Part shown: positions 53,349 to 64,000 of the stretch, piece after piece
How positions within the stretch are numbered: the first letter of the stretch is position 1
How the letters are laid out: every line of letters starts with the position of its first letter
NCBI GenBank assembly: GCA_020744225.1
Contig: JAGMWG010000015.1
Location: 620,001-684,000, forward strand
Origin: Paraphoma chrysanthemicola
Lineage: Eukaryota; Ascomycota; Dothideomycetes; Pleosporales; Phaeosphaeriaceae
Length of the DNA stretch: 64,000 bases
Direction of reading: 5' to 3'
Made by a program: the position numbers and the translations under genes
Notes under the pieces: generated by a model
The model's database searches: none
What the model saw: only the letters and a program-made list of their open reading frames with translations
Told to the model about the DNA's origin: nothing

Positions 53349-56346
53349 TGGCAATTGATAATGTGAATGATGATATCTACTCAAGGAATGGTACATTTGA
53401 GGATTAAGTCTGGAGTTCCCGTGGCGCCAAAGTTCTTGAGTGACAATTCAAGGCTGCGCGCCATGCACTCGTCGGATGCAGTGATCTCATGAATGTGCGT
53501 AGAAGTAACACGTATGCTTGAGTTTGTGTCTGAATAAGACTGAGTCCCGATGTCACATTGTCAAATGAAGGAGCGATTGTAGGAGGATGAGTGGTGTAGG
53601 TACTTATTGCGCAATGTGTTTCTCTCTTGCAGCGGCTATGCTAAATCAAGAGTACACGCTGCTTGACGGCCGCGGGCCGCTGAAAGTATCAATGCATGCC
53701 AGTCGCGCGCCTCCATAGAGTGGGTAGTCGCGACAGATCGTGATTCAGCCGCCGCGGAATACGCCGCATGGATGTCTGCTTTAGCAGCGAGATGTGGTCG
53801 ATCATGGTCCTTAGCCAACGAAACGTGTCGCTACATTATGAGTGTATTACATACACATGAGATTAAGATCCACGCCGCATATTGGCGTCTGCGCGGGGAT
53901 GGAGGACGTGTCAGGAAGATCCCTGATGAAGAACGAGACGACCCGCCGGATATGCAGATCGGAGGCGCGTGCGCACCACGGCACCAGACGTCAAATTGTC
54001 CAGTGGGCCATTTAGGAGGGTTGCTTGCATGTTCAAACTTTAATGTCGTGGATAGAAAAAGTTCAAGATTTCATTAGCGCTTTGCTTCCTCTTGGGCCTC
54101 CTGCCCTGTTCTGTTGGGCGAAGTCGGCGGCTTGATTCGAGGTTGACAGGGCTGTTCTGAGTTCTGATTGGCTGGTCGCTTCGTCGCATGTCGTACGACC
54201 ATCGACGTCTTACAAACAGCACCGAATGTTCGACAGCATATGAGACGACAAGTACAGCATATCTTGTCGCCACGTGAGGTGTGTAGTCGATAATTTTGGA
54301 CGCAGCGCCAAAGGTGCAGCGTTCGGCGCGGGGTAAATGAGGGCAAGGAGCCTGGCGCACACAAACCGTTTCTAAGCCGGGTGGTAGGAACACCTTATAT
54401 CGCATAAAACAGGTGGTCCAATTGGTGCGGATGATGTATCGCGCCCGTCCCGGCTGCAGACAATCTGCGGGAGCGCTATGAGGAAGCAAGATCGTCCCAA
54501 ATGGGTATAGCCGCCATGCGCAAGGCTTTGGATTGCGACTACCGCCGGCTCGATTGGTAGACCCCGTGGCGGTATGTATCGCCGTGGCATGCGACTTGTA
54601 CATAGTCGCCTGGCTGGGTATAGAACGAGATGACAAGGACGACGAGACAGGGCTTGGTGAAGCCCAAGTCGTGTTCGCCGCCTTGATTGGCTCGTCTGGC
54701 CCTCTGCAAGTGTCCCGGATATGCACACAAATACTGGCTCCCACCCAATACATCACTACTGCAGCCAGCCATCCATCCATCCATCATGTTGATGCCGTAG
54801 GCCATGCATAGAAGGTCGCCAGCAGTCCTCCTGAGGACACGTCAAGCGTCCTCATTGGCTCTGCGAACAACATGAGGCTCACGAATCCGCACCTCCACGT
54901 CAAGCGACCGGAAGCCGAAGGTGATACATGAGCGTCAAGGACCCGGATATGACCAGCGCTTAACCTAATTCCCGCAACAGCATAGTCGTCTCAGGTCTTC
55001 AAAAGGTACGGTAGCCCATACCCTCTTCGACCTTACCTGACGATCTGCAGTACCGCCGCACCACAACAACGCAAGCAAGGAGACAAGACATTGACCGGCT
55101 GTCACACTGAGAGTAGCCATCGAATGATGGAGATAATGGCTGTCGACACCCCGGATTCCGGTGTGGGTGGAAGTGGAAAAATCGATCGGCCGTTTTTCAG
55201 GCCACTCAGCGTCCGCCACGTAAGTGGAAGCAACTTTAACGTATTTGACGGCTGTAGAGGCAACGATGGCGTGTTCGCTGTGGATGTATACCATGACCAG
55301 GTCCATATTCAACAGCGGAAACTGACTCAAAGGAACGCCAGACTCGAAAACGAACCAACGACGGACTAGAAAACTTTGGACAAAACCAGCGACAGGCGCG
55401 ACGAGGCCAGAGCGAAGTCTCTAGGAGGGAGATACGAAAATAATCCATTTCTTCGCCCGCAACAGTGCCCAAGCACCGAACGACGTCAGATCGCACGATG
55501 GGTTCACTTTGGAGGGTCACAAACGGAGAAGAGTGAAATGGAAGACACGCTGAGGGCTTGCCAGATCCAGCTTGAGCTACGGTGAGCACATCGTTGTCGT
55601 CAGCTCGACAGTCCCGCAAACATGTGCAAGTAAGTCGCAGAACCATGAGCTGATATGGTATGGTGACACAAGGTTCTGTCGAAGCCAGAGATGATGGTGT
55701 GGTCGCTGTCGAAACATGTTTTTGGTCGAGGCACGAACGCTGGTCTTCGGTCCAACCTCGGAGGTGCATCCGGATCTAGACCGTAAAAGGCCTGGTGTCA
55801 TCACGTGCGGACCCGGCGGGAAAATTACCCCACCACAAACGTCGCCCAACATAACAACACCTCAGCGTTCCTTCGACCTAGCGACGTGTCGCCGTCGCGC
55901 AACACACACACTTCCTTTCGCGTCTTCCCGCCCTCAAGCTCCGCATGCGCAATGGCCTTGCGGGAGGCGCTATGGTTCCTTCCCGGGCCGTGCACGATCT
56001 CCTTGAGATAGCTATTTGCGGCTACGCGACAAACACGGATTGGACAGCTTCAGCCCCCATCTCATGGCACAGCGGCTACCGTCACCACCACGGAGAACAT
56101 GACCAATCATAGAAGAAGATGTTGTTCATTGCGTCGTTAAAGTCCTAGGGGTTTAGAAAATGAAAGAACACCGACTGTAAGAGGAAACGCCCGGCCTCTC
56201 CGCTCCGTCATCCGTCGCTCACTACCCGTTCCCCTGGCGTCAGTCCAATTCTCGACCTCCAAAATGAATGGACCCAATCCAAATTCAACCCCGAACCGTT
56301 GTACATGAAACGAAAACCCAGACGCCCGCGCCACCATACCGCAGCT
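53349..56346. other. gene-poor stretch
   Basis: Three kb without a gene I can defend. A minus frame of 246 codons (54040-54780) opens with a hydrophobic stretch, but its composition (Arg, Pro, Ser and Cys scattered, no domain) looks like chance in GC-rich DNA. A 177-codon minus frame at 55236-55769 is of the same kind. Confidence 0.35.
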
Positions 56347-56685
56347 TCAATGCCCGATGGCCTGCAATCTACGCTGGCGTTCGCAACTCAGCTCGTAGAT
56401 CTCGCTGTCAAGAGCCCGTATAATCTCCATTGCCTTGTCAATGGAAGCGCGGAACTTGCTTCCCTCGCGCTGCCAGCGGCCGATGCGGTCAACCTCCGCG
56501 GCTCGACGGCGCATCTTTGTGTCGATTTTGTCGCAAAGCTTGCACTTGGTCCCAGTAGGGATCGTTTGCATGACAAGCTTCATGCCACACGTCTCGCCCA
56601 TTCGGTACTCCTTGGCACAATGCTGTCGGAAATGTCCCCACTTCCAGTCGCCACAAGCAAATCGGTGCTGATCAAAGAAGCACAT
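56347..56685 (-). CDS. conserved small fungal protein of unknown function (112 aa)
   Basis: Single exon, ATG 56685 to TGA 56347. The N-terminal half is aromatic and Cys/His-rich: CFFDQHRFACGDWKWGHF, then HC, TCGMKL, and a CKLC pair. This gives Cys and His spacing that could bind zinc. The C-terminal half is a charged helix (KMRRRAAEVDRIGRWQREG, then IDKAMEIIRALDSEIYELSCERQRRL) likely to form a coiled coil. I recognise this layout as a short conserved ascomycete hypothetical protein. No signal peptide or membrane segment is present, and no function is known to me. Confidence 0.72.
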   Translation of the reverse strand: MCFFDQHRFACGDWKWGHFRQHCAKEYRMGETCGMKLVMQTIPTGTKCKLCDKIDTKMRRRAAEVDRIGRWQREGSKFRASIDKAMEIIRALDSEIYELSCERQRRLQAIGH

Positions 56686-59600
56686 GTTTCAAGAGTTAAG
56701 AGCTAGGGTGTCTATTGTTTGGTCATATGTTAGCCGTGTTCCCACGATGCTTGGACGAGAGCTTCTGTCATCATACCTCGTATCGGATGCTTCAAACAAG
56801 CCAATGTCGTGATTGGATGTGTGGTCGTGGATTATGTCTCGGTCAAAGTCAGGGGTCAAGATGCTTTCGACTGTCAGGAGTAACATACAAGACGGTTGGA
56901 CGATAGGCAATGCTCAGCAAAGGCTGTCGGGACTGTGGTGCGAAACAGACTGAAGGACCAGGGGCTCAGTGTAAGAAGAGTTGGATCAGAATGATGGCTT
57001 CCTGCTTATGACTGGAAGAGTTCGTTGAGAAGAGCGTGATGGATATGTTTCTGGCGAGCTACCACCGCTATTTATGCTCCAGCAGAGGTTGAGCTCGACG
57101 GTATGGACCACATCACTTGGCCATCGGGTCTGTTTCGCCGTCGGACGATAGATTGATGCCCCGGCCTATCCTTCCCTCGACATGGCACTACCCCACCTGG
57201 CGTCGTCCAACGATATTGCCACGATGGTCAGATCCCTCTTATTCTGACGCTAAAGCACGGCGGAGACGGCTGCAATGATACCCTAGGCCGTGCCGGCGTT
57301 TCCAGCTGCAGACAGATATCACATCTGCTAGGTGATCACTGCTTCGTGGCTTTCTGGACCGCATAATCCCTTCCACGGGGTGCGAAAATGCCGCATCTTC
57401 CCTGCTGGTCTGTCTCAGCGTGTTCGGACTTCTCCCTGGCGATGTCGAATTTGAGCATTTCGGTCCTTTCAATCCTTTAGAGGTTGAGCATTTGTGAAGC
57501 GAGCTCAGATCACGTGCCACCTAGTCTATGCCGAGCAACGGTCCGCTCCCACTAGATTTGTGTCAAGAAGTACGAACGAATTACGGAAAGGCTCAGACTA
57601 TTGGTCAGTCTAGTGAGCTCAGGACTGGTGGACCGAACGAGCCAATCCTGTGCGGTGTTACTCAACATCGCCTGCATCAGGAGTCTTGATGAACCAGTAC
57701 GAAACCGGTCGCTCGACAGTGACCCAATGTACAGTCCGACCAAAACGACTGGGTCTATGAGTGTAGATGGTTGGTTAGAAGCTGTCGTACTGCTGGCCCG
57801 CCGATACTCGCCTGTCCGCGAGCTTCCACAAGATTTTCCTCATTCGACATGCCGCATTCAAGCTAATCAATCTGTGTAGCATCATTCATCTTCACCGATT
57901 GACCTCGATTCACTCTCGCTTTCACAAGCTGGTCAAGGCGTCGCACTTGGCTGACACGCAATCTACCAGCCCCTCCTCCACAATGTGGAGGCATCGTCCG
58001 CCAGTCACCTTATCTCCTCATGCTGCAAGTGCCCGTCCTAGACAGTCTATCCGGTCATACGATACCGCCACTTGGCTGCAACACTGGCATCACTGCATGC
58101 ATGTTGCATTGCACCGTCGGCAAGCTCCATTAAGCTGATCATCGCCTCCACTCAACGGCTCGCTTTTCCGCACCTGGCCTATGATTGATCTGCTAAGCCC
58201 TGCACCTCGACAAGCATGCTTCCTTAGATAACAGGATGGCGTGAAGTTTATGCGGAACCTAGGCCGCCATTGCATATCAAGGCAATCATCTGGACCCCGG
58301 GAAAGACACTAGAACCGGCCAAAGCATGCCCCATCGGAGATCCTCTGACGTGGCGAGCGCGGTTTGGTTGATCAATGAGGAGAGCACATCCCGGACATTC
58401 ATCTCGCCATCAGTCATGGCTCTTACGAAACTGTGCGTGTTAGCTCGCCTACCTGTTTCCGTCATGTCAGCGTGGAATGCTTGCCCACAGTCCGCATGAA
58501 AGGCGTCACAAGATGACTAGAAATTTGCCTGTTGAACCGCCTTCACCGGTGAGTCCGTGATGACGGAGCGTACGGTCAGATGCAAGCTACCAATCAACTC
58601 GTCGTCAGTCAAGAGTGGCGAGATGATGCATTCAGTGTCGTCAGTCATCTCGGGATTTCTGCCTCACTCTCGGAAGAGGCAAGTGCTCCCCATTGTCAAG
58701 CCAATTGCCTCCAAATCGTAAATTGCACTCGACTGATGGTACAGCATCAAGCATTTGGCAGCTTGAATGCGTTGGGGGTAAGTTTCCCAGTATCAAACAT
58801 CATGGAAGGTGAGGTGTTGTTGTGGCCAAAGGCGGCCTCGCGTCATGCAAAAGAGCCACACCAGCCATCACAATAAACATGCGAAATGCGGCCATGCTGC
58901 GGCCAACACCCACAACCATGCCAATAGTTAGTCGTCCAATCGACAAGCTGCTGATTTTACCTCTTTTTGGCCCCATTGACACTGCACTGTGATTTTCGGT
59001 TGATTGACACCTCCGTGGTCGTGATTGCGGCCGGTAAACAGTCATTTCGCGGTTCCTGGTATGTTTGAAAGTTGGCCTGACGTCGAAATTTGCTACAAAG
59101 GCTCCCGCGCACACTTCTCGTCATGTGAGTTCAAGAAGATGCTGGGTAAGGCGCAAGCACATGGGGCAGTGGAGGAGCTGGCAGCAAGGTCGCACGCAAT
59201 TTTGATCCCGGGACGAGCTCGAGCTGTGCGTGTGTGGGCCGGAGCCACGGTCGCCGGGCCTTGCTCGCTCACTGGCGGGCATGGGTGCAGATGGTGGGCT
59301 TGCTTGGACTGATGGTGCTGCATCGTTGGGATTGGCGGGCACGAGCTTGCGGTGGGTCGCTGAAGAACCCGGCGTTGGCTGCGTGCATGATTGGCAAGTC
59401 CCCGCGCGATGAAGTGTAGAGGCTGGACAGAGCCAAAGAGGCGTGTAAGTATGCCGATGCGTGGGTGGGATGAAAAAGGGCACCATGAACAGTCATTGAG
59501 CAGAGCAAATCACCTTTGTTCTCTGTATGTTGCCTTTTGAGAGTGGCCGTGAGTAACAGAATCTGCAAGAGGGGCAGTGCGGAGGTGACGGCAGCGCTGA

Positions 59601-62312
59601 CTTGTCAATGCTCACTTCGTCGGCATAGCAGGCAAAGCAGGCGGAGTGGCGGGAATGTAGGCTGAATTTTTTGTTATTGCTCCCAAGCCCTTCAGTAAAG
59701 AGCATCTGCGCGGGACGTGCAGACCGTGAGCGAGCTCGAGCATGGAAGGCTGTTGTCATGCACCAGTCCTCTAGCCGCATATGCATGAAGGGATCAGGGG
59801 ATGAGCTCGACCTGGCGTTTCCGCGTGTTTTGTTTGGCTGACATGTTACGAGCTGCTCGCTGGGTTGATCACGGTCATTGTTCTGTTGAAGATGGGCGGG
59901 ACGCGTAACGAGGCGTGTGCCCAGTGTTGTGAAGGACGATGAGTGTAGCACGCATGAATTTGTCAGCCCGGAACATGCTGTGCTACATGTAGCCGAGGTG
60001 TTGATACGACATGACTGGAGCTGCTTGAACAAAGAACGACCCAACAATCTGAGTACTTCAGTGCATCCTTCCTGGCGGTTGATGTCACACGTGGGCCGGT
60101 CAAGAATCGGAGCATGGTAACTGAATCAGTGGCTAGCAGGATACTACCAAGCCAACAAGCTTGGACCGAGAGTCTCGATCTTCCGGGCGCTGATGCAACT
60201 CTGCATCATCCTCTCGGCTCATCGGTAACAGTTGACAGTACTATTCCGCCAAGCTCGGTAGCGGCAGAAGCACGGCATACTTCTGAAAGCCGGTAATACG
60301 TGTCGAGGGGAAAAAGCCTTAGAAACAAGGGCTTGTGACGATATGAGGGCAGATGAGCGGTGACGGATAGCACATTGATAGTAGGACCGATACATAGTGC
60401 ATGGAAATCATTTGCGCCTACTACGTGCAACACGAATATGGTGGGGTAAAATCGAGACAGCACCAGCTGCGAGCAGCGTTGCAATAATTGCTCAATTGCC
60501 ACAATGATACGTTCGGACGGAAGGGCCCGTAGTAATGTGCCAAAGGTGAGACAGGCGCGTAGCGAAACGGCCCATATCGCGGCCATTGCCCGCAACAAAC
60601 ATTGAAAGCCTAGCAGCATGGTATCTTGACGTTCGGACGATGCCCACGACGTTGGGCATCAGATCGGAACAGGATCCGCCTTACCTCTCGAGGCTGCAGC
60701 AGCGTGCGTCGTTAGTTGCATATCGCAGCTTAAGCGAGAGTTGAAATTATCCTAAGCCGCAGGACCGACAGCAACATCGGAATAAGTTTCGCCGGCAAGT
60801 GTCGTTGGAAACCCGACATACAAACACAAATTGAATTTATTTGAAAGAGCGTAATTTGACTACAGGATGTAAGACTTGGTCCGGTAGTTGATAGCAGCGA
60901 CAGGTGAAGGGAAATAGCTGCCGAAGACCACGAAGCCTGAGTCAAAGTGGACTTGGCTTCGACTCAGATCCATCAATGAATCGCTGGCAAACATTTTTGG
61001 GTGAGTCCGTTGGCGTTTCCGCTCCTTAGATGGTTTCTCGAGTATGATGGAGTGGGATGTCGTCTCCCTTCCTGTTTTCATATCGCGGCAACCACTGTAG
61101 GGCTGACGAAATGATCTAAGCAGAATGTGACATATAGAGAAGGAACCTGAAGTTGTATCGAATAGGTCAATTCGGCATGCGTGCGCATTGACGTATGCAG
61201 CAGGCATTTGAAGACTACTTCGCCGACCAACCGCTGGTCACGTAATATCGTATGACAACTATATCGTAACTGTAAGGATCGCACACAATCGTCGATTCCA
61301 AGTGCAACCACTTTGTGAGCCTTGGACGATGATAGTGTTTCAGTTGCGCGTAGTAGTCTGTAGTTGTGCGACAAGTCTTTCTACCCGCAGGTGCGAACAC
61401 GCTGGAATACCTACAATGTCTTGCCCAAACGAGATGATTTGAATGGCGGGAAAGTCTCTTGGTGCGACAGTTTCTTGCTCTGAAGCCACCACAGGTGATT
61501 CCCAATCCTCTGCGGGCTTTGCGGGTGCCTAGGGTAGCCTCTGGAAGTGATCAGGTATGCCACATCTGCGGAGCGAGAGGCAAGCATATTGATGGCAATA
61601 CAAAGGTCATTCCGAAGTCTAAGGGCAAAGAGAGGGAGTTGTGGCACCTCACGACCAAGAATGCACATCTACCAGGACAAGAAGGTTGAGTGGGATGCCG
61701 AAAGCATAGGAAAGCAGAGGTCAGGTCTAGCTTGGAGGCTTACAAAACGCAACAAAACCGTTGCTGTCAGCATTTTGATAGCAACAGAGCGTATACTGAT
61801 GATACCGGTCGAAACACAATATTAGCCACAACAATGAACTACAAGGATCTTGATGTTGTTGTGATGTTTCCAGGAGCTTGGCGCTGCTGACGAACTAGTA
61901 TCACGCTAGCGTGGTTAGCCACAGTTTCTTGACACGTGATGCATCATCACTTCTGCATCGGTACGCTTCGCCTATTGTTGTCGCCTATGAGCATTCCCCC
62001 GCCTGTCGTTTGCTCCATTTCTGCTCCTTTCGGATCAGACAGCAGATCACGATGTTGTTCCATGCGAGTACGTATCCTACACCGCGACCCGTGAATGAGG
62101 TCGAAGAAGCGAATTTGTGGGAAATAGTTTTGTGCCTGGCCAAGCAATTTTATTTCGATTTTTCTATAATAACAGTAAAGAAACTCATGTATAGAAAACA
62201 AAGTACAGTACATGATAAGGAAATCCAGTCTCATCTAACCGCCGTGTACCACTTGCTACAAGCTCAGCTTGCATTTCATTCTACACATCTCGTCATGAGG
62301 TTATGAAGCTGT
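56686..62312. other. 5.6 kb gene-poor stretch
   Basis: Apart from the promoter of the 112-residue protein gene at the left end, I find no gene. Frames of 60-185 codons occur on both strands (for example 59493-60047 and 60206-60619, both minus) but none shows a domain, a clear intron structure or protein-like composition. Base composition is ordinary, with no RIP signature, so it is not an AT-rich repeat block. It could be an old degraded repeat or hold non-coding RNA. Confidence 0.35.
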
Positions 62313-62741
62313 CTAGCAGCCCTTGCAGGAATCGGGCTATACCATGTCAGCTATATCCTTCACTCCATGAAGTTCGTGAAAGCACTCACGGGGTTGATGG
62401 AGCTGTTGGCAAGGGTAGCAATGCAGGCCGCATCGGCGATGGGGTTCAGGCCTGCCTCAGCGAGCGCAGCAGCGCAAGAAACAACTGTAGGAGCCAAAGC
62501 GGCAATGCACTCTGCAACAATTGTTAGCAGTGTTGATCGTGTGTCACACTTGGTAGTCCATACTGAGCTTGGAGCATCCAGCTGCCTCTTTAGCAGCAAG
62601 GAAGGACTCAGCCTGAGCCTGCAGGGCATTGACAGCCGAAGTATCACGCACGACCAGCGATGCATCGACGACTGCGGCAGAAGGTGCGGCCATGGTGGCA
62701 GCGGCGAAGAGAGCGACAATGGTGGTGATGGTGAACTGCAT
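62313..62741 (-). CDS. small secreted Cys-rich protein, fungal calcium-binding (CBP1-like) domain
   Basis: Three exons, 62741-62564, 62511-62390 and 62336-62313, with introns of 52 nt (GTATGG...TTGCAG with a perfect GCTAAC branch) and 53 nt (GTGAGT...TATAG), give 107 residues. The signal peptide is FTITTIVALFAAATMAAP (cleavage ~19). A short propeptide-like helix follows (VNALQAQAESFLAAKEAAG). The domain has six cysteines: GCSKLKC, then VVSC, AAC, and the exon-3 end PDSCKGC. The stretch IAALAPTVVSCAAALAEAGLNPIADAAC matches the fungal calcium-binding family whose best-known member is the secreted CBP1 of Histoplasma. The final exon is only 24 nt and supplies two cysteines, so gene finders would easily miss it. 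It is secreted; an effector role is possible but unproven. Confidence 0.85.
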
Positions 62742-64000
62742 GTTGGCGGTTGTTGCTCGAACGAAAGATACTTTGAGTGAATCGAGTGAAGGCGGTGGCT
62801 GAGAGTGGAAGCTGGGCTGGTAGTTGCGGTGAAAGTTGCTGTTGTGATGCTTTCATTTGAGCGATATCTGAGAGGATACTTATACCTTTGCTTGACATGA
62901 GAAAAGCATGATGGTAGGAGTTTGGATCACGTATACGAGCGGTGACAAGCTTCGGACAAGGACTCGGCAATGTTGTCCCCGTCTTGTCCGCGAACTTGAA
63001 CGTCTTTGGAAGGCGATTGAGAAAAGATGGTCAGTGGTCGAAAAAATGACGATGATCCAGTTTCAGGTGGGCTGTAGAGAGCCTTGCGAAGTGGTCTGTG
63101 CGGTACAGATGATGAGCAAGAAGCAGAGACGAGAAGCACTATGATGGACACGGCGAGCCGATGATTATTGCTTTGGTGCTCCACTTCACGCCCACGAAAG
63201 TTCACCTCGACATACTATGAGCAAAGCATTAGTGTGAACCACCTCTCTTGTTCGACGGACCGACACTTCGCCTTCATCACATGATGACTTGGGAGTAACA
63301 ATACATGACCTGATCGCCAAGTTCCTTGCCAGATACTTGATGTTGAAACAAGACCTCCAAGCTTCCGCCACCAACTCACCACCTCACCTTCCCAGCCTCA
63401 GCAAGCGCGTCGGACGGTTTTACATAAGGCGAACCATACGAACAAGATACCCAAGTTTATCTGACGTATCACTGCAGACATGTGGTATCGGTGTTCGTGT
63501 TTCGGACTTCATAGCCAATGACCGCGGCGCCCAGGAAACTCTGCAGTGTGGGGAAGTCAGGCTGAAGCAAGGCTTGACACGACAAAGCATATGCTTGTGT
63601 CCGTCAGGCTACAGGCTTGATCAGTGCGCTCGACTTTTGCGGCTAATGCTGGGGATGATATGAATGCGCGATGCGATGAATGCGTCGGCGATGGTGTTGT
63701 AGTGAACATCGGTCCGTCGGACTCCGTACGGGAATGATTGGCTGAATTTGAACTAGCGCCGCCCTGTCGATCTCGGACTGTCGTCAATGCCTTCAAAAGT
63801 CCAACCACAGAACATCTTCTATAAAATTCCAATTTAGATACTGTATTGACACTCATATCTCCTCCTTCGATGAAATTCACCGCCTCGGCATGACAATGCA
63901 CGCTCGGCCACATGGGATCACGAACAAATTCTGGCGTGGGGAAGTACATCAATGCTCGTTCCTCCTAGGCGTCACACTAAAATAGGAAGCAATCTTTCTA
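62742..64000. other. right edge, no confirmed gene
   Basis: Holds the promoter of the CBP-like gene. A minus frame at 63557-63952 begins with a protein-like stretch (YFPTPEFVRDPMWPSVHCHAE) near the window edge. It may be an exon of a gene that extends beyond 64,000, but no splice site or family confirms it. Confidence 0.3.

Noticed and set aside
54040..54780. 246-codon minus frame as a gene
   Set aside because: No domain, no conserved pattern, scattered Arg/Pro/Cys composition; it fits chance in GC-rich DNA.
60206..60619. 137-codon hydrophobic minus frame as a membrane protein
   Set aside because: No clear membrane-helix spacing and no conserved motif; isolated in a region without other coding signal.
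1..64000. CRISPR array, rRNA or bacterial features
   Set aside because: The DNA is fungal. The only short regular array is the 17-bp minisatellite without spacers.

Overview
The window comes from a filamentous ascomycete nuclear genome. The evidence is the intron style (46-94 nt, with GTRAGT-like donors and CTAAC/CTGAC-like branch points), a Zn2Cys6 regulator, MFS, P450 and ABC genes, a Kex2-processed Ser/Thr-rich secreted protein, a Cys-rich CBP-like secreted protein, and one AT-rich block with the dinucleotide signature of repeat-induced point mutation (RIP). The gene repertoire fits Dothideomycetes, possibly a Mycosphaerella-type fungus. That placement is inferred and was not tested by a search.

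Layout. 0.6-2.5 kb holds an alkylsulfatase. 2.8-4.2 kb holds two very short, mutually similar minus-strand ORFs (a candidate microprotein family) and an unexplained open frame. 4.5-8.3 kb carries, all on the minus strand, an MFS transporter, a methionine-R-sulfoxide reductase and a tail-anchored small protein. 9.7-15.3 kb carries two divergent tandem copies of a protein family I do not recognise. 16.3-18.2 kb is a disordered hypothetical protein. 19.85-22.90 kb is a complete, heavily RIP-mutated DNA transposon: it has imperfect terminal inverted repeats and an exact 8-bp target-site duplication, which points to hAT. Immediately beside it lies a CCCH zinc-finger gene broken by in-frame stops (23.1-25.0 kb).

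25.0-36.9 kb is metabolic: a Dal5-type permease, an amidohydrolase-2 enzyme, a Zn2Cys6 regulator, a mitochondrial-type aconitase and a P450. The first four could be a catabolic cluster in which regulator, uptake, hydrolase and hydratase act together. This is an inference from position and family. 37.9-40.6 kb is an HMT1-like vacuolar heavy-metal ABC half-transporter. 43.2-46.2 kb has a Cys-rich nuclear-type hypothetical protein and an EGO/Ragulator LAMTOR1-like lipid anchor protein. 47.3-52.7 kb is a 1765-residue secreted Ser/Thr-rich protein with a PAN-like domain and a C-terminal carbohydrate-binding-like domain.

The rest (52.7-64 kb) is gene-poor. I can support a five-copy 17-bp minisatellite, one conserved 112-residue protein and one small secreted CBP-like protein. 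Long stretches (40.6-43.2, 53.3-56.3, 56.7-62.3 and 62.7-64.0 kb) show no gene I can defend. No tRNA, rRNA or CRISPR was recognised. Exon boundaries below were derived by eye from splice motifs and phase.
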